Positions 7,302 to 16,471 are shown, numbered from the stretch's first letter. The stretch is 64,000 nt of DNA from Chryseobacterium sp. SSA4.19 (GCF_022601875.1 NZ_JAKVIP010000010.1:62001-126000), one strand, 5' to 3'. Numbers and translations are program-made. The notes: generated by a model from the sequence alone, not told the origin.

Positions 7302-8579
7302 TTGAATCAAAATATTCCATTAGCTGAAAAATTAAGACCCAGAACGCTGGGCGATGTGCTGGGCCAAGAACACCTCACCGGTGAAAAAGGCACGATACGT
7401 AAAATGCTTGAGAACAATTCTCTCAATTCCCTCATTTTCTGGGGGCCTCCCGGGACCGGAAAAACAACACTTGCTGAAATTGTTTCAGAGAAATCAGGCA
7501 GGAAATTTTATAAGCTTTCCGCTGTTTCTTCCGGAGTGAAAGATGTAAGAGATGTGATCGAAGACGCCAAAAAACAGAATCTTTTTTCCGGTAAATCCCC
7601 GATTCTGTTTATTGACGAAATCCACCGGTTCAATAAATCCCAGCAGGATTCTCTGCTGCATGCGGTTGAAAAAGGCTGGATCGTCCTGATTGGCGCCACC
7701 ACGGAAAATCCGAGTTTTGAAGTGGTCTCCGCTTTGCTTTCCAGAAGTCAGGTGTATATCCTCAAATCATTAACCTATGAAAAGCTGGAAGAGCTGATTG
7801 ATATTGCGCTGGAAAGGTTTAACAAGGATGAAAAGACAGATTTTAAAATCATTGAAAAAGAAGCGTTCATCCAGTATTCCGGCGGCGACGCAAGAAAGCT
7901 TATCAATTCGGTGGAGTTGGTGTTAAACCAGCATAAAAACTCTCCATTGTCTGAAATTAACAATGAAGCCGTCCTTGAAGTTTTACAGGAGACGATGGCG
8001 CTGTATGATAAAAACGGCGAACAGCATTATGATATTATTTCGGCGTTCATCAAATCCATGCGTGGAGGCGATCCTAATGGTGCAGTCTATTGGCTGGCCA
8101 GGATGATTGCGGGTGGTGAAGATATCAAGTTCATTGCCAGGAGAATGCTGATCCTGGCAGCGGAAGATGTCGGGTTGGCCAATCCGAATGCGCTGGTCAT
8201 CGCAAATAACTGCTTTCAGGCGGTGAATGTGATCGGCAATCCCGAGGCAAGAATTATTTTAAGTGAAACAGCAGTATATCTTGCTGTTTCCCCGAAAAGC
8301 AATTCTGCGTATATGGCAATCAATGAGGCGCTGGCTCTGGTGAAAAAGACGGGCAATCTACCCGTGCCCCTTCATCTGAGAAATGCACCGACAAAGCTGA
8401 TGAAAGACCTGGATTACGGCAAGGAATATAAATATGCGCATTCCTATGAAGGGAATTTTGTGGATCAGGATTTTCTTCCGGAAGAGATCAGGGACATGAA
8501 GCTCTATGAGCCGGGTAATAATGCTACAGAAAAAAAGATCTATGAAGAATTAAAGAAAAAATGGAATAATAAATACTAA
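7302..8579 (+). CDS. rarA: Replication-associated recombination protein A (AAA+ ATPase)
   Basis: 425 residues, full length for RarA/MgsA, the bacterial Werner-helicase-interacting-protein homologue. It is a clamp-loader-like AAA+ ATPase that acts at stalled replication forks. It starts AEKLRPRTLGDVLGQEHL, typical of the family. Walker A is FWGPPGTGKTT (about residues 47-57), Walker B is ILFIDEIHRFN (about 101-111), sensor 1 is IGATTENPSFE, and the C-terminal oligomerisation domain carries SMRGGDPNGAVYWLARMIAGGED. The start is TTG at 7302: the reading aligns with the family N-terminus and no upstream ATG fits, but a TTG start is an inference. An 11-bp hairpin terminator begins right after the stop. 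Confidence 0.93.
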   Translation: MNQNIPLAEKLRPRTLGDVLGQEHLTGEKGTIRKMLENNSLNSLIFWGPPGTGKTTLAEIVSEKSGRKFYKLSAVSSGVKDVRDVIEDAKKQNLFSGKSPILFIDEIHRFNKSQQDSLLHAVEKGWIVLIGATTENPSFEVVSALLSRSQVYILKSLTYEKLEELIDIALERFNKDEKTDFKIIEKEAFIQYSGGDARKLINSVELVLNQHKNSPLSEINNEAVLEVLQETMALYDKNGEQHYDIISAFIKSMRGGDPNGAVYWLARMIAGGEDIKFIARRMLILAAEDVGLANPNALVIANNCFQAVNVIGNPEARIILSETAVYLAVSPKSNSAYMAINEALALVKKTGNLPVPLHLRNAPTKLMKDLDYGKEYKYAHSYEGNFVDQDFLPEEIRDMKLYEPGNNATEKKIYEELKKKWNNKY

Positions 8580-8605
8580 AAAGGATGCTCGCCTGAGCAT
8601 CCTTT
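8580..8605. terminator. Terminator between rarA and the convergent small exported gene
   Basis: Perfect 11-bp stem (8580-8590 with 8595-8605), tetraloop GCCT. Weak T-runs on both sides. Confidence 0.75.
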
Positions 8606-8627
8606 CATTTAAATATGATCTGAGAAA

Positions 8628-9065
8628 TTACTTTTTTGTGGTAGTGATGGAGACAGCTTTCTGGCCGTTACGGTCTATGACCTGCATATTGTAAAGAAGA
8701 TCTCCATATACTTTGGTATTCGTATTTTTAAATTCATAGCCGTCAATAAAAACAGGTGTTTGTTCAGGAAGACCGAACTGTACGTTGACCTCTGAAAGTG
8801 CTAATCTGTCTATGCTGGTGCCGCTTTTCAGTTTGTATTCCACCAATCCGTTATCTGCAAGATAGCTGAAGTTTTTCAGGTTCTGGGGCAGTTCTGCTGC
8901 GGATTTATACGTACGCGTACTCTGTATGGAATTTTTATGATTGGCTGTAAACATATCTACTGTTCCTACAATATCATTAGCAACTGCAAATTTTGCGTTA
9001 ACGTCTTTCTGTGCAGATGCAGTGGCAGAAGACAGCAGTAAAAAGGAGTAGAATAATTTTTTCAT
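8628..9065 (-). CDS. Small exported protein of unknown function
   Basis: 145 residues. The N-terminus MKKLFYSFLLLSSATASAQ is a clear signal peptide with a typical flavobacterial Ala-Gln end. The rest is hydrophilic and probably beta-rich, with no Cys, no repeats and no membrane span, so it is likely periplasmic or secreted. No family recognised. It stands alone between the rarA terminator and the DUF2339 gene. No clear promoter box was seen in the 116-base gap upstream. Confidence 0.75.
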   Translation of the reverse strand: MKKLFYSFLLLSSATASAQKDVNAKFAVANDIVGTVDMFTANHKNSIQSTRTYKSAAELPQNLKNFSYLADNGLVEYKLKSGTSIDRLALSEVNVQFGLPEQTPVFIDGYEFKNTNTKVYGDLLYNMQVIDRNGQKAVSITTTKK

Positions 9066-9181
9066 AATCTGGAAATAATAACTATTAAATACTTTATAAA
9101 TGTACTTATTTTTTGCAAAAAGTAACTAAAATTTTATAATTATTTAATCAATCATGATAAATAAAGTATTTTTATTGTTAT

Positions 9182-11419
9182 TCAGGGCTTTTTTTCCGGT
9201 GAATTTTCATTTTTATTTTTATCGATTATATTTTTAATGACCTTTTTGAGTCTCTGGAATATCAATGAGCTGAATAATAAGATCATTCCCAATATAATAA
9301 AAGCAATAATCCTGGAAACATTATCCATTTTCCATACATCATAGATGTACAGTTTTAAAATCGTGAGTGCGAGCAGGGTGAAACCTATTTTACTATATTC
9401 TGTTTTACTGTTTCTCATCCCTTTGTAAATAAAAGTACTGGCAATAATCGCCCAGATAACAGGAAGATAAAGCAGAGCGAAATGCTTACCTGCTTGGGTA
9501 AACTCTGAAAGGTTAGTGGCATTTAAGAGTCCGTAAAGATGGTAGGTTTCAAAACTGGCAGCTGTCACTACAGTACCTGCAAAAATCCAGTAGGATAGCT
9601 TTCTTTTGAAAAAGTCGGTAGCGCGGAGGATTTTTACCACAATATAAATAAAAGGAATGAGGTAGCATAAATAAAGAAAATACAGACCGACAGAAATCCT
9701 GTTAAGAAGATAGGTTGAAATAAGCCCGGAGCCAGCAATGGAAGTATCGATAATAATGCATATGAACAGTAGATACAAGAGCAGTATTTCCAAAGTGTTG
9801 CGTATTCTCAGAGGTTTCCTGAATATCAGCAGGAGAAAAATATAAAAGATGCTGAAAAGTAATGCTATATTGAAGATCACCATTGCTGGCTTTTCCGAAA
9901 TATGATAGATGATTTCAAGCAGAAAAGATATATAAATGATTCCATAGCTAATGATGCTGAAAACATGCTCAAAGAAATTGGTGTCTTCACTGTTTTCCGG
10001 AAGTTTTCTTAGTAAAATTAAATTCACAAAAGTGGTGACCACGGTTACCGAACTTGTCAGGAATACCGGATTAAAGATAATTGCTAAACGTTGCACATCC
10101 GCATAAGACGTCCAGCTGATGATCTGCGCAAGAATTACCAGGGGAAATAAGATATAGAAGCACAACCTGAAAATTGAATGGCATGTTTTTTTCCAGATGA
10201 ATAAAAGCAATGTTGCTTCAATGGCCCAGACACTCGTAATCAAATGGGCCTGGAACTGTAATGCAAAAGCCGTCGTAAAAAGGCCTGCAGCAATTCCAGC
10301 GAAAACAGAATAGGCAGTCCCGAAATTTTTCCTTGAATATTCTCTGTAAAGCAACCCCAGATTCACCAGCGCAAAGCCTGCCGGAAAAATGATGACATGC
10401 TCATATTGTAACAGGTTAAAAATATAGGCAAGTCCGATAACGCTCGTAAAATTCGTTAATATAAGCATTAAAATGTCAGAAGACAGTAGCGAGCCTTTTC
10501 TTAAGTAATTCTGTAAACCGAATGCATAGAAAATAACATAACTGCCGAGATAGAAGTAAATGCCTGAGACCTCTGGTTTTTCAGCAGTCCAGAAAAAAAG
10601 ATAGCTGTAGGTAAATAGAAAAGAGATCCATCCGATACTTTTCCAGTTTTTCAGATAGGCTATCGCCAGCATTCCGATGTTCAGAACGGTGATGTAAGTA
10701 AATAAGAAAAGATAATTGCTTTCTCCCGTGCTGATCATGAGTGGAGCAAGAAATCCGCCTGACAAAGAGAAAATCGTTAAAATCTCACTATTGTAATAGT
10801 AGGACAGGAAAAGGGAGAGCAGTGTTATTAAAAAGGTGACCACAAAAGCTGCATTCTGGGAAAATAAGTGATATTCCCTGAAGGCAATCGTAGCAGTAAA
10901 GTAAAATACCGCAATGCCACCACCCGTTACAATGGACGAAAAAACAGCATAATTCTTCCGCAGAAAATGACTGATAGTAATCATAACAGCGCCGGATGCA
11001 AAACCGATCCCCGCTCTTGCTGTTTCTCCAAGCCAGTTCCTGTCGATTGCGTATTTTACAAAATACCCGATTCCCAGGACCAACGTGAAAATTCCGATAA
11101 TCGTTAATGCGTTCTGCTTTAAAAATTCAAAGACCATCCCGAACAGATCTTTTTCCTGCTTTTGTTGAATATCTTCAGGTAATAGTGGGGATGCATTCGA
11201 TAGAGCAGGATGCATTTCAGGATGCAATGGAACCAAAGATTCTGTTTCTGCCGTTTCTGTTTCTTTTATGATTTGGCTATTGCCGCTGAAGTTTTTCTTA
11301 AGCTCGGAAATTTCCTTTTCCAGTTTACGTACCCTAGTATTCAGATGGTTAAAAATGATGAAAATGACAACAATTGATATAATGATCAGCGGATACAGCA
11401 TTGTTAGCTTTTTGGTCAA
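9182..11419 (-). CDS. DUF2339 multi-pass membrane protein
   Basis: 745 residues. The N-terminus has one hydrophobic span (LIIISIVVIFIIF) followed by a short charged coiled-coil-like stretch (RVRKLEKEISELKKN) and a Pro/Glu-rich linker. From about residue 105 there are some twenty or more hydrophobic segments to the C-terminus. This layout, and the motif GIFTLVLGIGYFVKYAID with NWLGETARAGIGFASG after it, matches the DUF2339 family of inner-membrane proteins. Its function is not established. It lies 35 bases downstream of pheA on the same strand and may share its transcript. An alternative start is Met7. Confidence 0.85.
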   Translation of the reverse strand: MTKKLTMLYPLIIISIVVIFIIFNHLNTRVRKLEKEISELKKNFSGNSQIIKETETAETESLVPLHPEMHPALSNASPLLPEDIQQKQEKDLFGMVFEFLKQNALTIIGIFTLVLGIGYFVKYAIDRNWLGETARAGIGFASGAVMITISHFLRKNYAVFSSIVTGGGIAVFYFTATIAFREYHLFSQNAAFVVTFLITLLSLFLSYYYNSEILTIFSLSGGFLAPLMISTGESNYLFLFTYITVLNIGMLAIAYLKNWKSIGWISFLFTYSYLFFWTAEKPEVSGIYFYLGSYVIFYAFGLQNYLRKGSLLSSDILMLILTNFTSVIGLAYIFNLLQYEHVIIFPAGFALVNLGLLYREYSRKNFGTAYSVFAGIAAGLFTTAFALQFQAHLITSVWAIEATLLLFIWKKTCHSIFRLCFYILFPLVILAQIISWTSYADVQRLAIIFNPVFLTSSVTVVTTFVNLILLRKLPENSEDTNFFEHVFSIISYGIIYISFLLEIIYHISEKPAMVIFNIALLFSIFYIFLLLIFRKPLRIRNTLEILLLYLLFICIIIDTSIAGSGLISTYLLNRISVGLYFLYLCYLIPFIYIVVKILRATDFFKRKLSYWIFAGTVVTAASFETYHLYGLLNATNLSEFTQAGKHFALLYLPVIWAIIASTFIYKGMRNSKTEYSKIGFTLLALTILKLYIYDVWKMDNVSRIIAFIILGMILLFSSLIFQRLKKVIKNIIDKNKNENSPEKKP

Positions 11420-11454
11420 TCAAATATAATCAAATGTTTGCTAAGGCTGTGCCT

Positions 11455-12303
11455 TTAATGCTCTAGAATAAACTCCTTATAATTGCCTAGAAACCGCGTT
11501 TTTGCATCCAGAGCCTCTAATTCCAATAATGCATTATGGTGCAGGGCAGATTCCCATTTTCCTACGACATTAATAAAGAAAAAATAATTGCCCAGTCCGG
11601 TTTTCAAAGTCCTTGACTCTATTTTGCTGAGGTTCATTTTCCGCCATGCGAAAACCGAAAGCACCTGGTGGAGACCGCCGGGATGATCTTCAGGCAAAGT
11701 AATCAGCAGTCCGGATTTTTCACCCAGGATACTGAGCTTGGTGTTCTCGTATCCGTTCACACCTTTGGAAATGATGATAAACCTGGTGTGGTTCTGATCA
11801 GAATCCTGGATATTCCGGTGGATAATTTTCAACCCGTACAGATCGGCGGCAACCTGATTAGCCACTGCCGCCAGATTCCTTTCAGGATGATCGGCAACAT
11901 GTTTAGCGGCCGCTGCGGTTGAAGAATAGTTCTGTTTTTCAGCCAGATTAAATTTCTGATCTAAAAAGTGAAAGCTTTGGGCCAGCGCCTGCGGATGGGA
12001 ATAAATCTTTGTAATCTCCTCCACATGGCAATCGGGATGCACCATCAGGTGATGGGCAATCGGCATTACGGCTTCCGCTTCGATGTGTATGTTTTGGATA
12101 TGATACAGGTAGTCCAGGGTCATGGAAACCGTTCCTTCAATCGAATTCTCCAAAGGGACAACCGCTTTTTCAGCGGTACCGTTTTCTACGGCGAGGAAAC
12201 AGTCTAAAATATGGGTCTGCGGTACAAGCAAAGCATCCGGAAATAACTGGCTGGCGGCAAGCTGTGTGAAACTCGCCTGCGGTCCTAAAAATGCAATCTT
12301 CAT
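11455..12303 (-). CDS. pheA: Prephenate dehydratase with ACT domain
   Basis: 282 residues, the size of a monofunctional prephenate dehydratase. It converts prephenate to phenylpyruvate in phenylalanine synthesis. It begins MKIAFLGPQASFTQLAA, and has VPLENSIEGTVSMTLDYL (about residues 48-65), YSSTAAAAKHVAD (about 125-137) and the catalytic Thr-Arg-Phe in NHTRFIIISKG (about 170-180). The C-terminal ACT domain binds phenylalanine for feedback: LITLPEDHPGGLHQVLSVFA and SKIESRTLKTGLGNYFFF, where the common ESRP motif reads ESRT. No chorismate mutase is fused. It follows the thioesterase by 15 bases and shares its promoter. Confidence 0.95.
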   Translation of the reverse strand: MKIAFLGPQASFTQLAASQLFPDALLVPQTHILDCFLAVENGTAEKAVVPLENSIEGTVSMTLDYLYHIQNIHIEAEAVMPIAHHLMVHPDCHVEEITKIYSHPQALAQSFHFLDQKFNLAEKQNYSSTAAAAKHVADHPERNLAAVANQVAADLYGLKIIHRNIQDSDQNHTRFIIISKGVNGYENTKLSILGEKSGLLITLPEDHPGGLHQVLSVFAWRKMNLSKIESRTLKTGLGNYFFFINVVGKWESALHHNALLELEALDAKTRFLGNYKEFILEH

Positions 12304-12318
12304 AAATAGGTGTGTTTT

Positions 12319-12756
12319 TTATCGTGTAACATCGGATGAACTGTCCCAGTTTTCTTCAATCAGTTTCATAAGATAGTCCGGGCATTTTACCACTTTATTG
12401 GTTTTGGCATCTAAAAAAAACAGGGTAGTGGCGGCTTCGGTAATCTTATGATGCTCTTCATTATAAATTTCATATTCAAATTCAATTTTTACACCGGGAA
12501 TTTTTTTTACATACGTATGGATCTCAAGTTTTTCATCATAAAAAGCAGGCCGCAGGTATTTAATTTTATACTCCGAAACAGGGAGCCAAATTCCTTGATT
12601 TTCAATCTCGTTATATGACATTCCGAGGCTTCGAAAAAGTTCTACCCGGCCAATTTCAAGGTACTCTGCATAATTGCCGTAGTAGACGTATTTCATTGGG
12701 TCTGTCTCTCCGTAACGTACTCGTAATGAGTGTGTTGTGTGTATCATTTTTATCAC
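12319..12756 (-). CDS. Acyl-CoA thioesterase, hot-dog fold (4HBT/YbgC-like)
   Basis: 145 residues. The signature is RVRYGETDPMKYVYYGNYAEYLEIGR (about residues 12-37), where the Asp of ETDPM is the family's catalytic acid. It hydrolyses acyl-CoA thioesters in the cytoplasm; the chain is unknown. Alternative start Met4 (12747) gives MIHTTHSLRVRYGETD, the more common family N-terminus. The promoter boxes at 12770-12801 allow either. pheA and the DUF2339 gene follow closely, so this is the first gene of a three-gene unit, divergent from dnaA. Confidence 0.88.
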   Translation of the reverse strand: MIKMIHTTHSLRVRYGETDPMKYVYYGNYAEYLEIGRVELFRSLGMSYNEIENQGIWLPVSEYKIKYLRPAFYDEKLEIHTYVKKIPGVKIEFEYEIYNEEHHKITEAATTLFFLDAKTNKVVKCPDYLMKLIEENWDSSSDVTR

Positions 12757-12769
12757 TTAATTATTCATA

Positions 12770-12801
12770 CAAATATATTTTTAAATAATCAATAAGCGCA
12801 A
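12770..12801 (-). promoter_or_regulatory. Promoter for the thioesterase-pheA-DUF2339 unit
   Basis: On the reverse strand TTG (12799-12801) and TATATTTG (12770-12777) are separated by 21 bases, fitting the Bacteroidota -33/-7 consensus. Confidence 0.6.
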
Positions 12802-12883
12802 TATTTTTTTTTAAAATAAAAAAATGAGACCTTTGTCATCCTTCTAAAATGAGTACTAACAAAGAATTAATCGGGGCATAATT

Positions 12884-14338
12884 ATGGATGAAAATTTAAT
12901 GATGATATGGCAGAAGTGCCTTCAGTTTATGCGCGATAATTTAAACGCTGCTGAAGATAATTCTGATCTGAAAAAACTTGAAAAATCTTTCGATTTACTG
13001 TTTGATAAGGTACAGCCGGTTTCTCTGGTTGACAACAACCTTACGCTAATGGTTCCGAGTGATTTTTACAAAGAATATATTGAGGATAATTACCTCTCTC
13101 TTCTTTCCGCTGCCCTGAAAAAGAACATAGGAAAAGGAGTGAAATTATGGTATTCGGTAATGGAAAACAAGCCTTCCGGTTTGGAGAAGCCTGTTACCAT
13201 GAATATGAAAGGAAAAACGGTTCCTACGCCTAAAATGCAGGAGACCATGCCGCAGGGCTTTTCTTCCAACATTGTCAATCCTTTCGTAGTACCGGGAATC
13301 AAAAAAGTAAATATCGATTCCAACCTGAAATCGGATTTCTCTTTCGAGAATTATGTGGAAGGGGAAAGCAATAAATTTGCGGCTACCGTTGCGAGATCGA
13401 TTGCAAAGAGACCGGGTGCCACTGCTTTTAACCCTTTATTTTTATACGGAGGATATGGAGTAGGGAAAACCCACCTTGGACAGGCTGTCGGTCTGGAAGT
13501 AAAAAGCCAGTTTCCCGATAAAGTGGTTTTGTATCTGTCGTCTGAAAAATTCATCCAGCAGTTCATTTCCGCAGCGAAAGCACACAAGCAGACTGAGTTT
13601 GCCAATTTCTACCAGATGGTGGATGTCCTTATTATTGATGATATTCAGTTCCTTTCCGGAAAATCGGCTACCCAGGACAGTTTCTTCCATATTTTCGATT
13701 ACCTGCACCAGAACGGAAAACAGATTATCCTGACTTCCGATAAAGCGCCAGCAGATATTATGGATATCCAGGACAGAATTGTTTCCCGTTTTAAATGGGG
13801 ACTTTCTGCAGAAATCAAATCCCCGGATTATTCTACCAGAAGACAGATTATCGTGGATAAGCTGAGCCGCGACGGGATTGTTTTAACCGAAGATATGCTT
13901 GATTTCCTTGCGTCCGAAGCCAAAACGAATGTAAGAGAGCTTATCGGTGTAATCAATTCAGTGATTGCCTATTCAACCATCTATAAATCGGATTTAAGTC
14001 TTGAGCTGTTAAAGGACACGATTAATAAAATTGCTGCCAACCAGAAAAAAATCATTAACATTCCTTATATTCAGGAAGTGGTGTGTGATTATTTCGGGAT
14101 CAAGAGAGAGCAGCTTTTATCCAAAACCAGAAAAAGAGAGATTGCCTTGCCGAGACAACTGGCCATGTATTTTGCAAAAGAGCTTACCAATGCCACGTTT
14201 ACCAAAATCGGTGAAGAAATGGGCGGGAAAGACCATTCTACCGTAATGTACGCTTGTGATACCATTAAAGATGTTTCCAAGATCGATAAGGAAGTGAAAA
14301 AATATGTTAAGGAACTATCCGAAAAAATCAAACAGTAG
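12884..14338 (+). CDS. dnaA: Chromosomal replication initiator protein DnaA
   Basis: 484 residues, full length. DnaA binds origin DnaA boxes and opens the duplex. Domain I covers about residues 1-85 (MIWQKCLQFMRDNL start). A linker follows, then the AAA+ domain from about 145: FENYVEGESNKFAA, Walker A LYGGYGVGKTHLGQA (about 187-201), Walker B VDVLIIDDIQFLSGK (about 246-260). The C-terminal DNA-binding domain ends with the DnaA signature TKIGEEMGGKDHSTVMYA (about 444-461). I saw no cluster of TTATCCACA-type boxes in the 127-base upstream gap, so the gene position does not by itself mark the origin. An intrinsic terminator follows. Confidence 0.98.
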   Translation: MDENLMMIWQKCLQFMRDNLNAAEDNSDLKKLEKSFDLLFDKVQPVSLVDNNLTLMVPSDFYKEYIEDNYLSLLSAALKKNIGKGVKLWYSVMENKPSGLEKPVTMNMKGKTVPTPKMQETMPQGFSSNIVNPFVVPGIKKVNIDSNLKSDFSFENYVEGESNKFAATVARSIAKRPGATAFNPLFLYGGYGVGKTHLGQAVGLEVKSQFPDKVVLYLSSEKFIQQFISAAKAHKQTEFANFYQMVDVLIIDDIQFLSGKSATQDSFFHIFDYLHQNGKQIILTSDKAPADIMDIQDRIVSRFKWGLSAEIKSPDYSTRRQIIVDKLSRDGIVLTEDMLDFLASEAKTNVRELIGVINSVIAYSTIYKSDLSLELLKDTINKIAANQKKIINIPYIQEVVCDYFGIKREQLLSKTRKREIALPRQLAMYFAKELTNATFTKIGEEMGGKDHSTVMYACDTIKDVSKIDKEVKKYVKELSEKIKQ

Positions 14339-14360
14339 GAAAACCTTTTTGAAATATCTA

Positions 14361-14392
14361 AAAATGAAGAATAAACGTATTCTTCATTTTTT
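14361..14392 (+). terminator. Intrinsic terminator of dnaA
   Basis: Perfect 13-bp stem (14361-14373 with 14378-14390), tetraloop AACG, followed by a T-run. Confidence 0.85.
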
Positions 14393-14395
14393 GTT

Positions 14396-14403
14396 TAGTT
14401 TTG
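14396..14403 (+). promoter_or_regulatory. -7 box for the tyrosine phosphatase gene
   Basis: TAGTTTTG fits TAnnTTTG and lies 42 bases before the ATG at 14446. No -33 TTG at the right distance, so confidence is limited. Confidence 0.4.
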
Positions 14404-14445
14404 TACCGTTAAAACAGCTGATGTTTCATCTTTAAACTCTATACA

Positions 14446-14925
14446 ATGAAGATATTAATGGTCTGTCTCGGGAATATATGCAGAAGCCCTCTGGCAGAAG
14501 GAATCATGAAGACCAAGGTTCCTGCGGGAGTCCATGTGGATTCTGCCGGAACGATTTCTCAGCACGAAGGCAAACATCCTGATCCTAGGGCTTTAAAAAC
14601 AGCTGAAATTCATGGTATCGATATTTCAGGGCAGCGTTCAAGACCTATAACCCATGCAGACCTGGAGAATTTTGATGCCATATACTGTATGGATATTAAT
14701 GTGATGGAAGATGTGATCTCAAAAGCGGAGAATGAGGAACAGAGGCAAAAGATTTCCCTCTTCATGGAAGTGCTGGGTGATCACGGCAACGCAGAAGTTC
14801 CTGACCCGTACTGGGGCGGAATGGAAGAATTTGAAAACGTCTACCAGCTCCTGGATTGCGGATGTGAACAGATTGCACGCCGCTTAAACGAACAGACTCA
14901 AAACCCCATAACTTACGACTTATAA
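14446..14925 (+). CDS. Low-molecular-weight protein-tyrosine phosphatase
   Basis: 159 residues. The active-site loop CLGNICRSP (about residues 7-15, CX5R followed by Ser) is at the N-terminus as in all LMW-PTPs, and the general-acid Asp is in VPDPYWGGMEEF (about residues 123-134). It dephosphorylates phosphotyrosine in proteins; in bacteria these enzymes often control exopolysaccharide kinases, but no such kinase is nearby. The gene is directly downstream of dnaA and 16 bases upstream of the RsmI-type gene. Its last codons and stop fall in a heptamer-like repeat (14911-14938). Confidence 0.92.
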   Translation: MKILMVCLGNICRSPLAEGIMKTKVPAGVHVDSAGTISQHEGKHPDPRALKTAEIHGIDISGQRSRPITHADLENFDAIYCMDINVMEDVISKAENEEQRQKISLFMEVLGDHGNAEVPDPYWGGMEEFENVYQLLDCGCEQIARRLNEQTQNPITYDL

Positions 14926-14938
14926 CTCATAACTCTCA
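14911..14938. repeat. Four imperfect heptamers (ACTNNNA) at a gene junction
   Basis: ACTTACG, ACTTATA, ACTCATA, ACTCTCA in uninterrupted 7-base register, spanning the end of the phosphatase gene and ending three bases before the next ATG. See also 30840-30874, 35191-35253 and 63609-63636. Confidence 0.6.
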
Positions 14939-14941
14939 AAA

Positions 14942-15640
14942 ATGCTTTTTTTACTTCCCGCTTACCTTTCAGAGAATACCCCGATTACCCATTTTTCCCC
15001 TGTCATCAAGGATTATATCATGCAGACTGATTATTTTTTCGTGGAAAATGAAAAGACGGCCCGGAAGGTCGTGAAGTTTTTTGCGCCGGAGAAAAAACAG
15101 TCAGACCTGAAATTATTCCTTTTGGATAAATACACCGAAAATGCAGATATCAAAGAGGCACAGTCGCTGATGATGAACGGACAGGATTTCGGATTGCTTT
15201 CCGAAGCCGGGCTGCCGTGCATTGCCGATCCCGGAAATTTAATTGTGAAATGGTGCCATGAAAAAAATATCCGGGTCGTTCCGGTATCCGGACCTTCATC
15301 CATTATCCTGGCTTTGATTTCAAGCGGTTTCAACGGGCAGGAATTTGCCTTTAACGGCTATCTTCCGATTGACAGAACCGAAAAGAAAAAGCAGATCCAG
15401 CATCTGGAAGGGCTTGTCCAGAGAACGGGATATTCCCAGATTTTCATGGAAACTCCATACCGCAACAACCAGCTTTTAGAAGACCTGTTTAAATTCTTAT
15501 CCCCGAATATCAAACTGTGCATCGCTGCGAATATCAACGATCCGGAACACGAATTCATCCGTACCAAAACCATCAAGGACTGGCAGAAACATAAACCGGA
15601 GCTGCATAAAATCCCTGCGGTATTCGTGCTGGGGAAGTAA
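14942..15640 (+). CDS. SAM-dependent methyltransferase, RsmI/tetrapyrrole methylase family
   Basis: 232 residues. GLLSEAGLPCIADPG (about residues 83-97) and VPVSGPSSIILALISSGF (about 113-130) are the SAM-binding and active-site motifs of the RsmI branch, which 2'-O-methylates C1402 of 16S rRNA. The usual N-terminal GTLYVV motif is replaced by MLFLLPAYLSEN and the protein is shorter than E. coli RsmI, so this is the divergent Bacteroidota paralogue type. The target could be rRNA but is not shown. It is downstream of the phosphatase, probably in the same transcript. The dnaA/LMW-PTP/methylase order recurs in flavobacteria to my knowledge. Confidence 0.85.
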   Translation: MLFLLPAYLSENTPITHFSPVIKDYIMQTDYFFVENEKTARKVVKFFAPEKKQSDLKLFLLDKYTENADIKEAQSLMMNGQDFGLLSEAGLPCIADPGNLIVKWCHEKNIRVVPVSGPSSIILALISSGFNGQEFAFNGYLPIDRTEKKKQIQHLEGLVQRTGYSQIFMETPYRNNQLLEDLFKFLSPNIKLCIAANINDPEHEFIRTKTIKDWQKHKPELHKIPAVFVLGK

Positions 15641-15687
15641 TCCAGAGAGATTATGTTACTGCCCATTTAAAGAAATAGTCATGACAT

Positions 15688-15749
15688 GAAAAATTCCCAT
15701 CTACCGGAGGGGTGACCAATTTTTTTAAAATTTAGACGGGGTGGTTAAT
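15688..15749. repeat. Intergenic repeat, copy A
   Basis: In the 254-base gap before the next gene. It has blocks AAAAATTCCCATCTACCGG, AGGGGTGACC, an AT block, then GACGGGGTGGTTAAT. A diverged copy with the same block order lies at 62650-62712. Otherwise the gap shows no gene; a short ORF of 12 codons at about 15802 was not credited. Confidence 0.55.
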
Positions 15750-15894
15750 AGGAAATCACATATTTAACAAACTCTTACACCAAGCTAAAATCAGGCAATG
15801 CTATGAAAGTTTACAGATGTTGTTTTTTAACAACCCATTAACGTATGCTTAGCATTATTCTTGTCATTACAAGGGCATAACTAAAAAAACAATT

Positions 15895-16272
15895 ATGTCG
15901 GACAAAAAATTAGCTGGATTATGGATGGATACCGAAAAAGCCATCGTTGTAAAAAATCATGATGCCCAGAACGCCTTTAAATTTTTCTTATGCAGCCCTG
16001 TGAAAGCAGAAATACAGCACGGAAATTCCAGCGAGAATGCCGGAAACAACGCCGAAAGAACCAACCGGATCAAATACTTTAAAGAAATAGAACACCTGCT
16101 GACCAATTCCCAGGAAGTCTATGTCACCGGCCCCGGAACCGTTCAGGAGGAATTTAAAAAATACCTTCACGATACCGCCCAGTTCAAGGATCTGAAGATT
16201 ACGTTGGACACGTCCCAGCAAATGAGTGAAGAGCAGGTGCTGGAAAAAGTAAAGGAACATTTTAATGCTTAG
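15895..16272 (+). CDS. Small protein resembling an eRF1 domain 3 / L7Ae-like fold
   Basis: 125 residues, soluble. It opens KLAGLWMDTEKAIVV (about 4-18) and has EIEHLLTNSQEVYVTGPGTV followed by QEEFKKYLHDT (about 65-95), a GPG-x-x-x-EEFKKYL pattern that recalls domain 3 of archaeal/eukaryal release factor 1 and the bacterial archaeal-like RF group. It lacks the NIKS and GGQ domains, so it cannot be a release factor itself. Role unknown; ribosome- or RNA-related is only a guess. It stands alone and is followed by a terminator. The eRF1 resemblance is from memory of the pattern and needs a profile search. Confidence 0.6.
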   Translation: MSDKKLAGLWMDTEKAIVVKNHDAQNAFKFFLCSPVKAEIQHGNSSENAGNNAERTNRIKYFKEIEHLLTNSQEVYVTGPGTVQEEFKKYLHDTAQFKDLKITLDTSQQMSEEQVLEKVKEHFNA

Positions 16273-16294
16273 ATAATATAGATAATTGCAAAAT

Positions 16295-16328
16295 AAAACT
16301 CCGAAGGCTAGTGGCTTCCGGAGTTTTT
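16295..16328 (+). terminator. Intrinsic terminator after the eRF1-domain-like gene
   Basis: Arms 16295-16306 and 16315-16327 pair with one bulged base, loop of 8, then Ts. Confidence 0.75.
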
Positions 16329-16471
16329 AATAAAATAAATTTGATGGTTTTCATCATCTCTTATTTTTTAGAACTATTTTTTTCATCTATATTATGATCT
16401 ATTGAACATGCTGAATGCGAAAGAAAGATTATAAAAAACAAAATTCCGACAGGCTTAACGATCGCAATGAT

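Noticed and set aside
12757..12883. Replication origin beside dnaA
   Set aside because: No cluster of TTATCCACA-type boxes seen in the short gap, and Bacteroidota origins are not always next to dnaA.
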